This document shows, piece by piece, positions 1 to 7,292 of a stretch of 32,765 nt of DNA. The DNA comes from Bacillota bacterium (GTDB taxonomy: Bacteria > Bacillota > Proteinivoracia > UBA4975 > VEMY01). Position 1 is the stretch's first letter, and each line of letters opens with the position of its first letter. The notes beneath the pieces are model-generated. The model ran no database searches and was not told the origin of the DNA. It worked only from the letters and a program-made list of their open reading frames with translations. The DNA lies in the NCBI GenBank assembly GCA_009711825.1, contig VEMY01000023.1, positions 1 to 32,765 on the forward strand. Direction: 5' to 3'. Made by a program: the position numbers and the translations under genes.

Positions 1-52
1 ACCCAGACGTTGCCACCCACGCTAGTCACAATAGAGTTACCCCGAATGGATA

Positions 53-104
53 GGGTAGCCTTTCGGCAATATATTAAGCGACTTCTTGTCGCACATGGCT
101 ACCC
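53..104. repeat. Nested inverted repeat at the transposase breakpoint
   Basis: GGGTAGCC at 53-60 is the reverse complement of GGCTACCC at 97-104. Inside lies a second perfect stem, GCGAC at 78-82 with GTCGC at 88-92 and loop TTCTT. The transposase reading frame breaks down exactly here. This could be the end of another mobile element, a replication-slippage scar or a fold-back structure. The sequence from 1 to 52 shows no recognisable gene. Confidence 0.5.
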
Positions 105-778
105 CTGTCCGAATGTACAATTGGATGTTCTCCATCTGAAAGGCTGCTTATAGCACCCTCTAGCATAGTGTTAACTAGCTCTGCATCCGGGCTTGTCCCG
201 ATCGTCCAGCTGACTACTAATCCATCGAAGCAGTCGATGATTGGCGAAAGATAGACCTTTCCGGCTGGTAAATGGAACTCGGTGAGGTCGGTCAGCCATC
301 TAGTATTAGGCTTATCCGCATGGAAGTCACGATTCACCAGATTTTCCACCGCCGGGCTTATCTCTCCTTTGTATGAGCTATATCTGCGTTTTTTCTTGTA
401 TGGGACGGCAAGCTGCTCCTCCTTCATAATCCTACGAATGACTTTTTCAGAGATAATCGTCCCGTTTTGCTTAATTACCGCATGTACGCGCCTATATCCA
501 TAGCGACTATGGCTTTTAGTAAATACATTTTTCACTTCTTCTCGCAAAGAGACGTATTTGTCAGGACACATTTTGGATTCTTTCTGATAGAAATAGCTGC
601 TTTTAGGCATGCCCGTCATCCTGAGCAGCTCATTCAACGGGTGCCTCGTCCTCAGGGCATCGATCAGGCTTGCTTTCTCCTTGTTCGCCAGCTTCCGGGG
701 ATCGATGCCCTGGTCTTTTTTTATAATTTCGGCCGCCTTGTTCAGGATATCCAGTTCCATCTGCTGTCGGTATCGCAC
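74..778 (-). pseudogene. IS3-family transposase OrfB remnant, truncated
   Basis: The 234-residue product reads as the second ORF of an IS3-family (IS150-like) element. It has the tail of OrfA (ELDILNKAAEIIKKDQGID), the HTH_21-like segment with YGYRRVHAVIK, and the start of the DDE integrase core with the first Asp in WLTDLTEF and the second in HSDRGSH. The reading frame ends a few residues after the second Asp, so the last third, with the catalytic Glu, is missing; full-length OrfB proteins run about 60-100 residues further. The OrfA helix-turn-helix part is also absent upstream, where only about 115 bp separate this frame from spoVT. The annotated start is a GTG inside a G-run where IS3 elements often frameshift, so it is not a real initiation site. 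I see no terminal inverted repeats. It is almost certainly inactive, an insertion scar on the mfd side of the sporulation cluster. Confidence 0.85.
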
Positions 779-824
779 CCCCCTTATGGGCTATATGGCT
801 CAGCAAAAACACTCTGGTAAAAAA

Positions 825-855
825 TGAATAAAAACCTCTTTCAGGTTATATACTA
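825..855 (+). promoter_or_regulatory. Candidate sigma-G-type promoter of spoVT
   Basis: TGAATAA (825-831) and TATACTA (849-855) are spaced 17 bp and resemble the sigma-G pattern GNATA / CATNNTA. In Bacillus subtilis spoVT is transcribed by sigma-G and represses itself. A perfect inverted repeat, AACCT-CTTTC-AGGTT (833-847), fills the spacer and could be an operator for SpoVT or another regulator. The assignment rests on sequence resemblance only. Confidence 0.4.
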
Positions 856-893
856 GCAATGACCAGAACGACTAACTGACCTAAGGAGGTAAC

Positions 894-1454
894 ATGGTGA
901 AAGCAACGGGCATTGTCAGGCGCATAGATGATCTTGGGCGCGTTGTGATTCCCAAGGAAATTCGGCGAACGTTAAAGATACGCGAAGGTGATCCCCTGGA
1001 GATTTTTGTGGATCGGGATGGCGAGGTTATCTTAAAAAAATATTCCCCGATTGGAGAGCTGGGCGATTTTGCAAAGGAATATGCCGACTCGCTTTATGAA
1101 TCACTTGGACACATAGCATGTATTGCCGACCGGGACATGATTATTGCGGTCGCGGGAGCTCCCAAAAAAGAATTTCTTAACAAAACTGTCGGTCCAGCGG
1201 TCGAAAAGGCAATGGAAGAACGCCGAACATTGAAAATTGACAAACCAGGGCAGCATAAAGAGTGTATGAGCTGTCTGGCAGACGATGAAGACTGTCGGTT
1301 CTCTGTAGAAGTAATATCACCAATTATTTCCGGGGGCGACCCAATTGGGGCAGTCATCCTCTGCTCCAAAGAGGCGAATGCCAAAATGGGCGAGATGGAG
1401 ATAAAATTGGCTGAGACGGCCGCCGGATTCTTAGCGAAGCAAATGGCACAGTAA
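894..1454 (+). CDS. spoVT: Stage V sporulation transcriptional regulator SpoVT
   Basis: The 186-residue product is a DNA-binding regulator of sigma-G genes in the developing forespore. Residues 1-50 form an AbrB-type swapped-hairpin DNA-binding domain (ATGIVRRIDDLGRVVIPKE), nearly the canonical SpoVT sequence, and residues 55-186 form a GAF-like sensor domain ending in ETAAGFLAKQM. The ATG at 894 has a strong RBS (AAGGAGGT, 882-889). Unlike the B. subtilis protein as I recall it, the GAF domain carries a His/Cys cluster: H121, C124, C127 and C134. This could bind a metal or respond to redox. The gene is followed by a hairpin terminator and so is probably monocistronic. Its place at the head of the cluster, with a spoVB-like gene next, matches Firmicutes synteny. 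Confidence 0.95.
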   Translation: MVKATGIVRRIDDLGRVVIPKEIRRTLKIREGDPLEIFVDRDGEVILKKYSPIGELGDFAKEYADSLYESLGHIACIADRDMIIAVAGAPKKEFLNKTVGPAVEKAMEERRTLKIDKPGQHKECMSCLADDEDCRFSVEVISPIISGGDPIGAVILCSKEANAKMGEMEIKLAETAAGFLAKQMAQ

Positions 1455-1482
1455 TAGGGACCTCCGGTCCCTATTCTTATTT
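1454..1482 (+). terminator. Intrinsic terminator after spoVT
   Basis: A 9-bp stem (1454-1462 with 1466-1474, core AGGGACC/GGTCCCT) with a 3-base loop is followed by the T-rich stretch TCTTATTTA. It begins at the spoVT stop codon. Confidence 0.65.
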
Positions 1483-1504
1483 AGTAGTAATGTACTTAAC
1501 GCTT

Positions 1505-1513
1505 TGGTATAAT
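1505..1513 (+). promoter_or_regulatory. Extended -10 promoter for the spoVB-like gene
   Basis: TGGTATAAT is a perfect extended -10 element (TGN-TATAAT) about 34 bp upstream of the GTG start. No good -35 hexamer lies 17 bp upstream, as is usual for extended -10 promoters. Confidence 0.6.
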
Positions 1514-1546
1514 ATGCCTTAATCCGGTATAAGGAGAGGACGGAAA

Positions 1547-3202
1547 GTGAACGAAGGAAATAAGTTTTTCAAAGGGGCGCTGGTTCTAGCTGTGGCCGGG
1601 GCAATCGTCAAGTTTCTTGGTGCAGTGTACAGAATCCCCCTTTATAGTATATTGGGGCCAGAGGGAATTGGGTTGTTCCAGGCCGCCTATCCTGTGTATT
1701 CAATGATGTTGTCGATTTCCATCGCAGGTGTACCGGTGGCCGTGTCCAAGCTCGTGGCTGACAAACTTGCCCGGAAAAATTATGGCGGGGCGCTCCAGGT
1801 CTTCCGTGTCGCCCTGTTTTTAATGACTGCCACAGGTTTGATTGTAACCGGAGTACTCTTGCTGGGCGCCCGCTATTATGCAGAAAATCTTCTCGGCGTA
1901 CCTGACGTGTTCTATCCTTTAGTGGCAATCGCGCCGGCAGTGTTATTCTTTGCCGTTAAATCTGCTTTTCGTGGCTTCTTTCAGGGGCAGCAAAAGATGG
2001 TGCCTACCGCTCTGTCGCAAATTATTGAACAACTGGTTCGGGTGGCAACAATTTTTTTCCTGGCCAGCTTGCTGGTCCGGCAAAGTACAGAGATGGGCGC
2101 CGCTGGCGCTGCGTTTGGCACCGTAACTGGTGCGGCGGTTGCGTTGCTTCTGCTGGTTTATATTTACTTTCGCCAAAAAGCGGATTTTGCCCGGCTCATT
2201 GTTACGGGAAATAATAAATTACAATCTACCCGTTCGGTTATTCGCGAAATCTTTGTCTTGGCGTTGCCCTTGACCATCAGCAGCATAGTTTTGCCCTTGG
2301 TCAACGCTGTCGATTCTACTTTGATTCTGCCGCGCTTGCAGGTGGCGGGTTTTTCGGAGACGCGGGCCGTCGAAATGTTTGGGGACCTTACAGGGGCGGC
2401 GATGCCTTTGATTTCGTTGCCAACAATCTTCACTGTCGCAATCTCGGCAAGTCTGATTCCCGCCATTGCTAACGCGTCCGCCACCAACAATCAGCGATTG
2501 GTGGCAAGTCTCAGCAACCTATCGACTCGCCTGGGGGCAATAATCGGACTGCCTGCAGCGCTTGGGATATTTTTATTGGCTGAGCCGATTAGTATCATGC
2601 TTTTCGCAAATATCGAGGTTGCCCGCCCATTGACCTTTGCAGCATTTATCATCATCTTCCTGTCCCTCCAGCAGACAACGGCGCCGGTTTTACAAGGCCT
2701 GGGTAAGACCTTTGTGCCAGTGCGCAATACTTTTATCGGGCTTGGATTTAAAGTGGCGCTAAATTATATCCTTACAGCAATTCCGGCCGTCAATATTCTT
2801 GGCCCGGTAATCGGCACAATTGTTTATTTTGCAGTTGCCAGTTTCTTAAATTTCCGGGCAATCAGTAAAACGGTGGGCTGGCGTGTCAGTCTCTGGCAGA
2901 GTGCGGCCAAACCGTTATTGAATACACTGATAATGGGGGGGGCGGTCCTTGCGGTCTATCCGCTTACCTTCCGACTTCTCCAGCCCCTTGTCGGCCGACT
3001 GCAGCCACTGCTGCCAGCATTTGATCAAGCGAGATTGTTGGCGAGCTTTACTGTTTTAATTGTCGTTCTCATCGGGATAGTCGTGTATGGCCTATCCTCT
3101 TTGCTAACGGGTACGATTACCCGACGCGAGCTGGAAATGATTCCCCGGGTTGGTCCGAAAACTGCCCGTATACTGTCGCGGTTCCGTTTGTTAAGGAGGT
3201 AA
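1547..3202 (+). CDS. SpoVB/YabM-like polysaccharide (lipid II-type) flippase of the MOP superfamily
   Basis: The 551-residue protein is strongly hydrophobic, with about 14 predicted membrane helices. It starts with the family signature FFKGALVLAVAGAIVKFLGAVYRIP and continues with GLFQAAYPVY and SIAGVPVAVSKLVA, typical of SpoVB/MurJ/Wzx exporters. Family members flip undecaprenyl-linked peptidoglycan or polysaccharide precursors; SpoVB is needed for spore cortex synthesis and the B. subtilis gene at this locus is yabM. The GTG start at 1547 has AAGGAGAGGA at 1531-1540. The C-terminal tail, RVGPKTARILSRFRLLRR, is basic and cytoplasmic. The RBS of the next gene overlaps its stop codon, so the two are cotranscribed. 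Whether it is the functional spoVB or a yabM paralogue cannot be decided from this window. Confidence 0.9.
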   Translation: MNEGNKFFKGALVLAVAGAIVKFLGAVYRIPLYSILGPEGIGLFQAAYPVYSMMLSISIAGVPVAVSKLVADKLARKNYGGALQVFRVALFLMTATGLIVTGVLLLGARYYAENLLGVPDVFYPLVAIAPAVLFFAVKSAFRGFFQGQQKMVPTALSQIIEQLVRVATIFFLASLLVRQSTEMGAAGAAFGTVTGAAVALLLLVYIYFRQKADFARLIVTGNNKLQSTRSVIREIFVLALPLTISSIVLPLVNAVDSTLILPRLQVAGFSETRAVEMFGDLTGAAMPLISLPTIFTVAISASLIPAIANASATNNQRLVASLSNLSTRLGAIIGLPAALGIFLLAEPISIMLFANIEVARPLTFAAFIIIFLSLQQTTAPVLQGLGKTFVPVRNTFIGLGFKVALNYILTAIPAVNILGPVIGTIVYFAVASFLNFRAISKTVGWRVSLWQSAAKPLLNTLIMGGAVLAVYPLTFRLLQPLVGRLQPLLPAFDQARLLASFTVLIVVLIGIVVYGLSSLLTGTITRRELEMIPRVGPKTARILSRFRLLRR

Positions 3203-3205
3203 AGG

Positions 3206-4087
3206 ATGTTTGAGTGTATAGAATCTGTGTGCAGCAGTCTTGGCATTGAACGCGAAAATTTACAAGTGCAGAGCGCTCTAAAACTCGATTCGCCCAATCC
3301 ATTTCAGCCCTTGCTTGTATACCCGCTGAGTGATCAGGCCATCGCTTCGCAAGTGAAAGTTTATTTGCAATCAATCTACCCGGACAACCATCTCGTTTTG
3401 GTAACTCGCTTTACCGGCCATTCTACGGAAAACAAGCGGCAGTTAGAGCTTTGTCGCTTGGATCAGTTGGAGGACTTAAATGATTACACAGCTCTGTACG
3501 TGCCTGCGCTTGCAGTCGGCATGGTTGCCGGACATATTGATTCACTGCTTAAAATCATGGCTTTGTTGCGCAGCCACGTAGGTTGTCCTTGGGACCGTAA
3601 ACAAACATTTGACACTCTGGTCCCATTTGTGTTGGAAGAGGCCTATGAAGTGGTTGAGGCGGTGAATTCTAAGAATGGGAATAATATTTGTGAGGAATTG
3701 GGAGACTTATTATTACAAATCGCTTTTTTTGCTCAAATTTCTTCAGAACAGGATATGTTTAAGTTTAGCGATATTGTGCGCTCAATCTGCCAGAAGCTTG
3801 TTCATCGGCATCCGCATATTTTTGGCGATATCCAGGCAGAGTCCCCGGAAACGGTTGAGAAAATTTGGCGCCAACAAAAGCGTTTAGAGGGTTCAGTCGG
3901 CAGAAGACCGGATTTCCCTGCTCTGTTGGCGCTAGAGAAAGCCATTGCAAAAGGTACGCTTGAGCCAGCTGACATCAAAGATCCGCTTATGCGTCAATTG
4001 GCGGAGTTGCAGGCGCAAGCCGTTGCACAAGGCAGGTGTTTGGAGGCGGAAATGGCATCTTTCTTAAAAAATATCAGCCAATCATGA
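3206..4087 (+). CDS. mazG: MazG-type NTP pyrophosphohydrolase with a half-length methylase domain (YabN family)
   Basis: Residues 113-230 form a MazG domain with PWDRKQTFDTL and the Mg-binding residues E144-E145-x2-E148 and E163-E164-x2-D167. It should hydrolyse nucleoside triphosphates to monophosphates plus pyrophosphate. Residues 1-108 match the C-terminal half of the tetrapyrrole-methylase-like domain that precedes MazG in YabN-type proteins (SLGIERENLQVQSALKL, then SQVKVYLQSIYPDNHLVLVT, then TALYVPAL). The first half, with the SAM-binding glycine motif, is missing; full YabN proteins are near 490 residues against 293 here. The second, degenerate MazG repeat also seems to be lost. The ATG follows the spoVB-like stop by 3 bases and its RBS (AAGGAGG) overlaps that stop, so the missing part is not hidden upstream. 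The nucleotidase part is probably active. Confidence 0.85.
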   Translation: MFECIESVCSSLGIERENLQVQSALKLDSPNPFQPLLVYPLSDQAIASQVKVYLQSIYPDNHLVLVTRFTGHSTENKRQLELCRLDQLEDLNDYTALYVPALAVGMVAGHIDSLLKIMALLRSHVGCPWDRKQTFDTLVPFVLEEAYEVVEAVNSKNGNNICEELGDLLLQIAFFAQISSEQDMFKFSDIVRSICQKLVHRHPHIFGDIQAESPETVEKIWRQQKRLEGSVGRRPDFPALLALEKAIAKGTLEPADIKDPLMRQLAELQAQAVAQGRCLEAEMASFLKNISQS

Positions 4088-4174
4088 ATTTACTCAGTTA
4101 ATTAGAAGGAATTCAAGTTCTAGTGGAGAATAATAACATAGCAATTGGCAAACTTTATATCTGGAGGGAAATTA

Positions 4175-4444
4175 ATGAACAAGACTGACCTCATTCAATT
4201 GGTCGCTGAAAAGAGTGGCTTGAGCAAGAAAGACAGCGAAAAAGCAGTGAACGCAGTGTTGGATGGCATTATGGATGCTACATCCAAAGGAGAAAAGGTT
4301 CAGCTCATCGGTTTTGGCACCTTCGAAAAGCGCGACCGCAAAGAAAAGATGGGTCGGAACCCAAGCACAGGCGAAAAGATTCATATCCCTGCCACCAGTG
4401 TTCCCGTATTCAAGGCGGGTAAAGCATTTAAAGACAAGTTCTAG
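4175..4444 (+). CDS. hup: DNA-binding protein HU
   Basis: The 89-residue protein is a typical HU/IHF-type histone-like protein that bends and compacts DNA as a dimer. It shows the N-terminal helices MNKTDLIQLVAEKSGLSKKD, the core VQLIGFGTFEKRDRKEKMGRNP and the DNA-contacting arm ending GRNPSTGEKIHIPA. An upstream in-frame ATG at 4145 would add ten residues, but the RBS GGAGGG (4163-4168) and family length point to ATG 4175. A terminator follows at once. HU occurs at this position between mazG and the yabP genes in many Clostridia. Confidence 0.97.
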   Translation: MNKTDLIQLVAEKSGLSKKDSEKAVNAVLDGIMDATSKGEKVQLIGFGTFEKRDRKEKMGRNPSTGEKIHIPATSVPVFKAGKAFKDKF

Positions 4445-4457
4445 ATTCAGTCCTCAG

Positions 4458-4484
4458 CCAGGCCGTAAAGGCCTGGTCTTTATA
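4458..4484 (+). terminator. Intrinsic terminator after hup
   Basis: CCAGGCC-GTAAA-GGCCTGG (4458-4476) forms a 7-bp GC-rich stem followed by TCTTTATAT. Confidence 0.8.
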
Positions 4485-4546
4485 TGTGCATATTTATGGT
4501 CCAGCCTTCAAAAGCTAGAAGTACACTAATTTTGGAGGGACCAAGT

Positions 4547-5530
4547 ATGAGACGATGGTTATGTATTGTTTTGGTTCTGGTACTGATAGGCAGCTTGGGA
4601 GGCTGTCGCCTGTTTCGCCGACCGGTGCCGCCTGCGCCGGAGCCTCCGGATGGAGAACAAAAGGTAGAAATTCCAGAAGAAATTTTTCAGGGTGAAAATA
4701 CCGAGCCGGAACTTAGGGTATATATTGCCGAACAGGGCCAGACTGTAACAATGATGTTTGAAGAGTATATACAAGGAGTAGTTGCGGCCGAAATGGATAC
4801 AGATTGGCCGGTGGAGGCGCTGGCCGCCCAAGCAATCAAAGCCCGCACATTTACTTTGCAGAAAATAGCTGAGCAAGGGACTTTACCCAATCGAGATGCC
4901 CATGCTTCTTCGGATATACAAGAATTCCAGGCGTATAATGCCGAGCGAATTAACGACAATGTCCGGGAGGCAGTGGAAAAAACAAGGGGATTGGTCAGTG
5001 TCTATCAGGGTGAATTCGTCCGCGCTTGGTTTAGCGCCTATTGCGGCGGCAGCACCGCCACGCCGGAAGTGGGTTTAAATTTTCAAGGCGACCCTCCGCC
5101 ATATTTACAACCGGTTGATTGCCCTTGCTATGAAACCATCGATGAAGATGAGAGAGAATGGACAGAGAGTTTCAGTCGTTCACAGATCCGCAACGCCGTC
5201 AGGCAGATAACCGGCGATGACCCCGGAAATTTTGACACTGTAACCATCGCCAGCGAAGAAAATGGTCGTGCCCATATGTTGGAGATCGGTGGGGTGGAAG
5301 TCAGCGCTCCCGAGTTGCGTCTTACCCTTGACAGTACCGAAATGCGTTCAACATGGTACACCGATATCAATGTCGCAGGGGATAATGTGACTTTCTCCGG
5401 CCGGGGTTATGGCCATGGTGTTGGTTTGTGCCAGTGGGGTGCTCGGGGATTTGCTGAGGACAACCGTAACGCCGAGGAGATTGTCCAATTGTATTTCCCC
5501 AACACCAGCGTTCAACAGCTTTGGGAGTAA
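4547..5530 (+). CDS. SpoIID/LytB-domain lipoprotein, probable lytic transglycosylase
   Basis: The 327-residue product carries a SpoIID/LytB domain. SpoIID cuts glycan strands of peptidoglycan lacking stem peptides and drives engulfment together with SpoIIP and SpoIIM. Seen here are the catalytic glutamate region GVVAAEMDTDWPVEALAAQA (E82), the FSAYCGG motif, and the C-terminal signature GRGYGHGVGLCQWGARGFA. The N-terminus is a lipoprotein signal with lipobox LGGC (Cys20), then a Pro-rich linker, unlike SpoIID proper, which has a plain membrane anchor. The start ATG 4547 is set by the RBS TGGAGGG (4533-4538); the longer frame from 4484 would bury the signal peptide and overlap the hup terminator. 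The gene sits between hup and yabP, where many relatives have the small S4-domain gene rqcP (yabO). It could be the engulfment SpoIID or a paralogue acting on spore or vegetative wall. Confidence 0.88.
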   Translation: MRRWLCIVLVLVLIGSLGGCRLFRRPVPPAPEPPDGEQKVEIPEEIFQGENTEPELRVYIAEQGQTVTMMFEEYIQGVVAAEMDTDWPVEALAAQAIKARTFTLQKIAEQGTLPNRDAHASSDIQEFQAYNAERINDNVREAVEKTRGLVSVYQGEFVRAWFSAYCGGSTATPEVGLNFQGDPPPYLQPVDCPCYETIDEDEREWTESFSRSQIRNAVRQITGDDPGNFDTVTIASEENGRAHMLEIGGVEVSAPELRLTLDSTEMRSTWYTDINVAGDNVTFSGRGYGHGVGLCQWGARGFAEDNRNAEEIVQLYFPNTSVQQLWE

Positions 5531-5570
5531 TGAGGTCAGGGTTGGAGCGCTTCTAATTTTTCGCCGCCTG

Positions 5571-5578
5571 CATATACT
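5571..5578 (+). promoter_or_regulatory. Possible sigma-E -10 element upstream of yabP
   Basis: CATATACT resembles the sigma-E -10 consensus CATACA-T. The yabP gene of B. subtilis is sigma-E dependent. The matching -35 (AT-rich CTAATTTT at 5553-5560) is poor, so this is tentative. Confidence 0.3.
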
Positions 5579-5597
5579 CTAGCAGGAGGTGAACAAG

Positions 5598-5882
5598 ATG
5601 CCTGAACCAAAAATTACAGCCAATGATCATAAGTTAGTGTTGGTAAATCAGGAATCCCTTGAGGTCACAGGCGTTTCCAGGGTGGAGAGTTTCAACCCGG
5701 AAGAGATATTGCTGGAAACACCTGCCGGCCTGTTGGCGGTAAAAGGAGACGATCTGGATATTCGGACGCTGAATCTTGAACAGGGCGTGGTAGATATCGA
5801 AGGCCTAATCTATGAAATCATCTATACAGGAGAAAAGGGAAGCTTTGGTAAGCGGGGTTTCTTTGAGCGGATTTTTAAGTAA
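5598..5882 (+). CDS. yabP: Spore coat assembly protein YabP
   Basis: The 94-residue protein matches the YabP/YqfC family of mother-cell sporulation proteins: HKLVLVNQESLEVTGVSRVE, then EEILLETPAGLLAVKGDDL, then LNLEQGVVDIEG. YabP and YabQ act together in cortex and coat formation; the biochemical role is unknown. The GTG at 5589 overlaps the RBS (AGGAGG, 5584-5589), so ATG 5598 is the start. yabQ begins 15 bases after the stop, consistent with cotranscription. Confidence 0.92.
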   Translation: MPEPKITANDHKLVLVNQESLEVTGVSRVESFNPEEILLETPAGLLAVKGDDLDIRTLNLEQGVVDIEGLIYEIIYTGEKGSFGKRGFFERIFK

Positions 5883-5896
5883 GCGGAGGCAGGCCG

Positions 5897-6367
5897 GTGT
5901 CTTTGTTAATTCAGGGCATGATTTTTTTGTCGATGTCGTTGACAGGTATTCTGCTTGGCTTGTGGTTAGATTTTTATCGAGTTTTGCATATCAAAAGTAC
6001 TCGCTGGCTAAGGCCAGTGTTGGACATCATGTTTTGGTTGGTGGTTACAGCGTTTGTCATAGGCGCGTTGTTTTTGGTAAACAATCTTGAGCTCAGGTTA
6101 TATGTATTCATTAGTTTAGGGTTGGGACTGGCAATTTACTTGCGCTTATTCAGCAAATGGGTGATGCGTTTCTATCAATTTTTGTTTCGAGTGCTAATAA
6201 AGGGATTTCAGCTTTTGCTGACTGCTCTGCGTCCGCTCTGGTTCCCGGTGCGTTTTATCGCTTCTATAGTTGACAACTTCAGCCTGATAATAGTAACATT
6301 AGTTGCGTTCTGCTATTCTTTTTTACAAAATAAATATTTTCAGCAGGAAAAACCGCCTTCTGCGTAG
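5897..6367 (+). CDS. yabQ: Spore cortex biosynthesis protein YabQ
   Basis: The 156-residue membrane protein has the YabQ hallmark FLSMSLTGILLGLWLDFYRV followed by three further hydrophobic segments (near residues 44-63, 68-84 and 127-146). YabQ sits in the outer forespore membrane and is needed for cortex formation in B. subtilis. The start is GTG 5897, with GCGGAGG at 5883-5889. The end of the gene pairs with the divIC ribosome binding site in a predicted mRNA hairpin. Confidence 0.88.
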   Translation: MSLLIQGMIFLSMSLTGILLGLWLDFYRVLHIKSTRWLRPVLDIMFWLVVTAFVIGALFLVNNLELRLYVFISLGLGLAIYLRLFSKWVMRFYQFLFRVLIKGFQLLLTALRPLWFPVRFIASIVDNFSLIIVTLVAFCYSFLQNKYFQQEKPPSA

Positions 6368-6393
6368 AATTTCTTATGTTGCGGGAGGCGGTT
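6351..6393 (+). promoter_or_regulatory. Hairpin masking the divIC ribosome binding site
   Basis: AACCGCCT (6351-6358, end of yabQ) is perfectly complementary to AGGCGGTT (6386-6393). The pairing includes the GGGAGG RBS region of divIC and has the yabQ stop codon in its 27-base loop. Ribosomes finishing yabQ would melt it, giving translational coupling. Function is inferred. Confidence 0.45.
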
Positions 6394-6396
6394 ACA

Positions 6397-6708
6397 ATGT
6401 CGAAGGTAAAGCGGGTGGATTTCACCCGCAGACGAAAGTGGCTTAACCTTCTGTTTGCCGGCCTAATTGTTTATCTCGTAGTAATATTAATCAACCAACA
6501 ATCGACAATTGCCAGTCAAACAGAGGAAATAGCGGGAATTAGCTCAGAAATTGCTGCCTTGGAGGAGGATAACGCTGTCCTAAAGCGGGAAATTGACCTG
6601 TTGCATGACGACCCCGCATACATTGAAAGCATTATTCGGCGTGAACTAGGCCTCGTTCGTGATTCTGAGTTTTTGTATATCTTGCCACGCTGGCAAAATA
6701 ACGATTAA
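6397..6708 (+). CDS. divIC: Septum formation initiator DivIC (FtsB-like)
   Basis: The 103-residue protein is a bitopic membrane protein with a short basic cytoplasmic tail (KRVDFTRRRKW), one membrane helix (about residues 16-34) and an extracellular coiled coil (about 38-72). It ends with the DivIC/FtsB motif YIESIIRRELGLVRDSEFLY. It works with FtsL and DivIB/FtsQ in the divisome and is also needed for the sporulation septum. An in-frame ATG at 6376 exists, but the RBS GGGAGG (6383-6388) places the start at ATG 6397. Its position after yabQ matches B. subtilis. Confidence 0.9.
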   Translation: MSKVKRVDFTRRRKWLNLLFAGLIVYLVVILINQQSTIASQTEEIAGISSEIAALEEDNAVLKREIDLLHDDPAYIESIIRRELGLVRDSEFLYILPRWQNND

Positions 6709-6739
6709 ATTTACTCTTTTGGGGAGGAATTACTTTAGG

Positions 6740-7102
6740 ATGTCTTCACTGCAGATTGGGCAGGTAGTTACAGGAAAAGTGACAGGGATAACCAACTTCG
6801 GGGCTTTTGTTGCTTTGCCCAACGGAGCCACCGGTTTAGTTCATATCTCTGAGGTGGCTGACAGCTACGTAAAGGATATCAATGACTACCTGCAACCTAA
6901 CCAGGAAGTTAACGTAAAAATCTTGTCAATTGCCAACGGTAAAATTGGTCTCTCGATTCGCCGGGCAAAAAGCGATCAGGAACGGACCAAAAAATCCTTT
7001 GAGGACAAGCTGGCCAAATTTTTTAAGGAAAGTGACGAGTTACATGTCGATTTACGCCGAAAAGTCGACAGCAAACGCGGTGGCCGCGGCGGGCGCAGAT
7101 AA
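6740..7102 (+). CDS. yabR: S1 RNA-binding domain protein (YabR)
   Basis: The 120-residue protein has a single S1 (OB-fold) domain at residues 1-75: GQVVTGKVTGITNFGAFVAL, LVHISEVADSYVKDI and GKIGLSIRRA. A charged tail with a Gly/Arg-rich end (KRGGRGGRR) should bind nucleic acid. YabR-type proteins probably contact RNA or ribosomes; the exact role is unknown. The start ATG 6740 follows GGGGAGGA (6721-6728) and removes an upstream extension overlapping divIC that resembles nothing. Its location after divIC and before a tRNA pair is conserved in Bacillus. Confidence 0.9.
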   Translation: MSSLQIGQVVTGKVTGITNFGAFVALPNGATGLVHISEVADSYVKDINDYLQPNQEVNVKILSIANGKIGLSIRRAKSDQERTKKSFEDKLAKFFKESDELHVDLRRKVDSKRGGRGGRR

Positions 7103-7169
7103 TATTTACCTTTAACTCGACATAATTTTTAAGTATTTGGTTAATACTATCAAGGTAAAATTTAGCGCC

Positions 7170-7198
7170 TTGACACTGCTGGCGCTGTGTAGTAAAAT
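7170..7198 (+). promoter_or_regulatory. Sigma-A promoter of the tRNA pair
   Basis: TTGACA (7170-7175), 17 bp, then TAAAAT (7193-7198). The predicted start of transcription is a few bases upstream of the tRNA-fMet 5' end. Confidence 0.85.
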
Positions 7199-7210
7199 AA
7201 GTTTTGTTGA

Positions 7211-7287
<77 letters not shown>

Positions 7288-7292
7288 AATTG

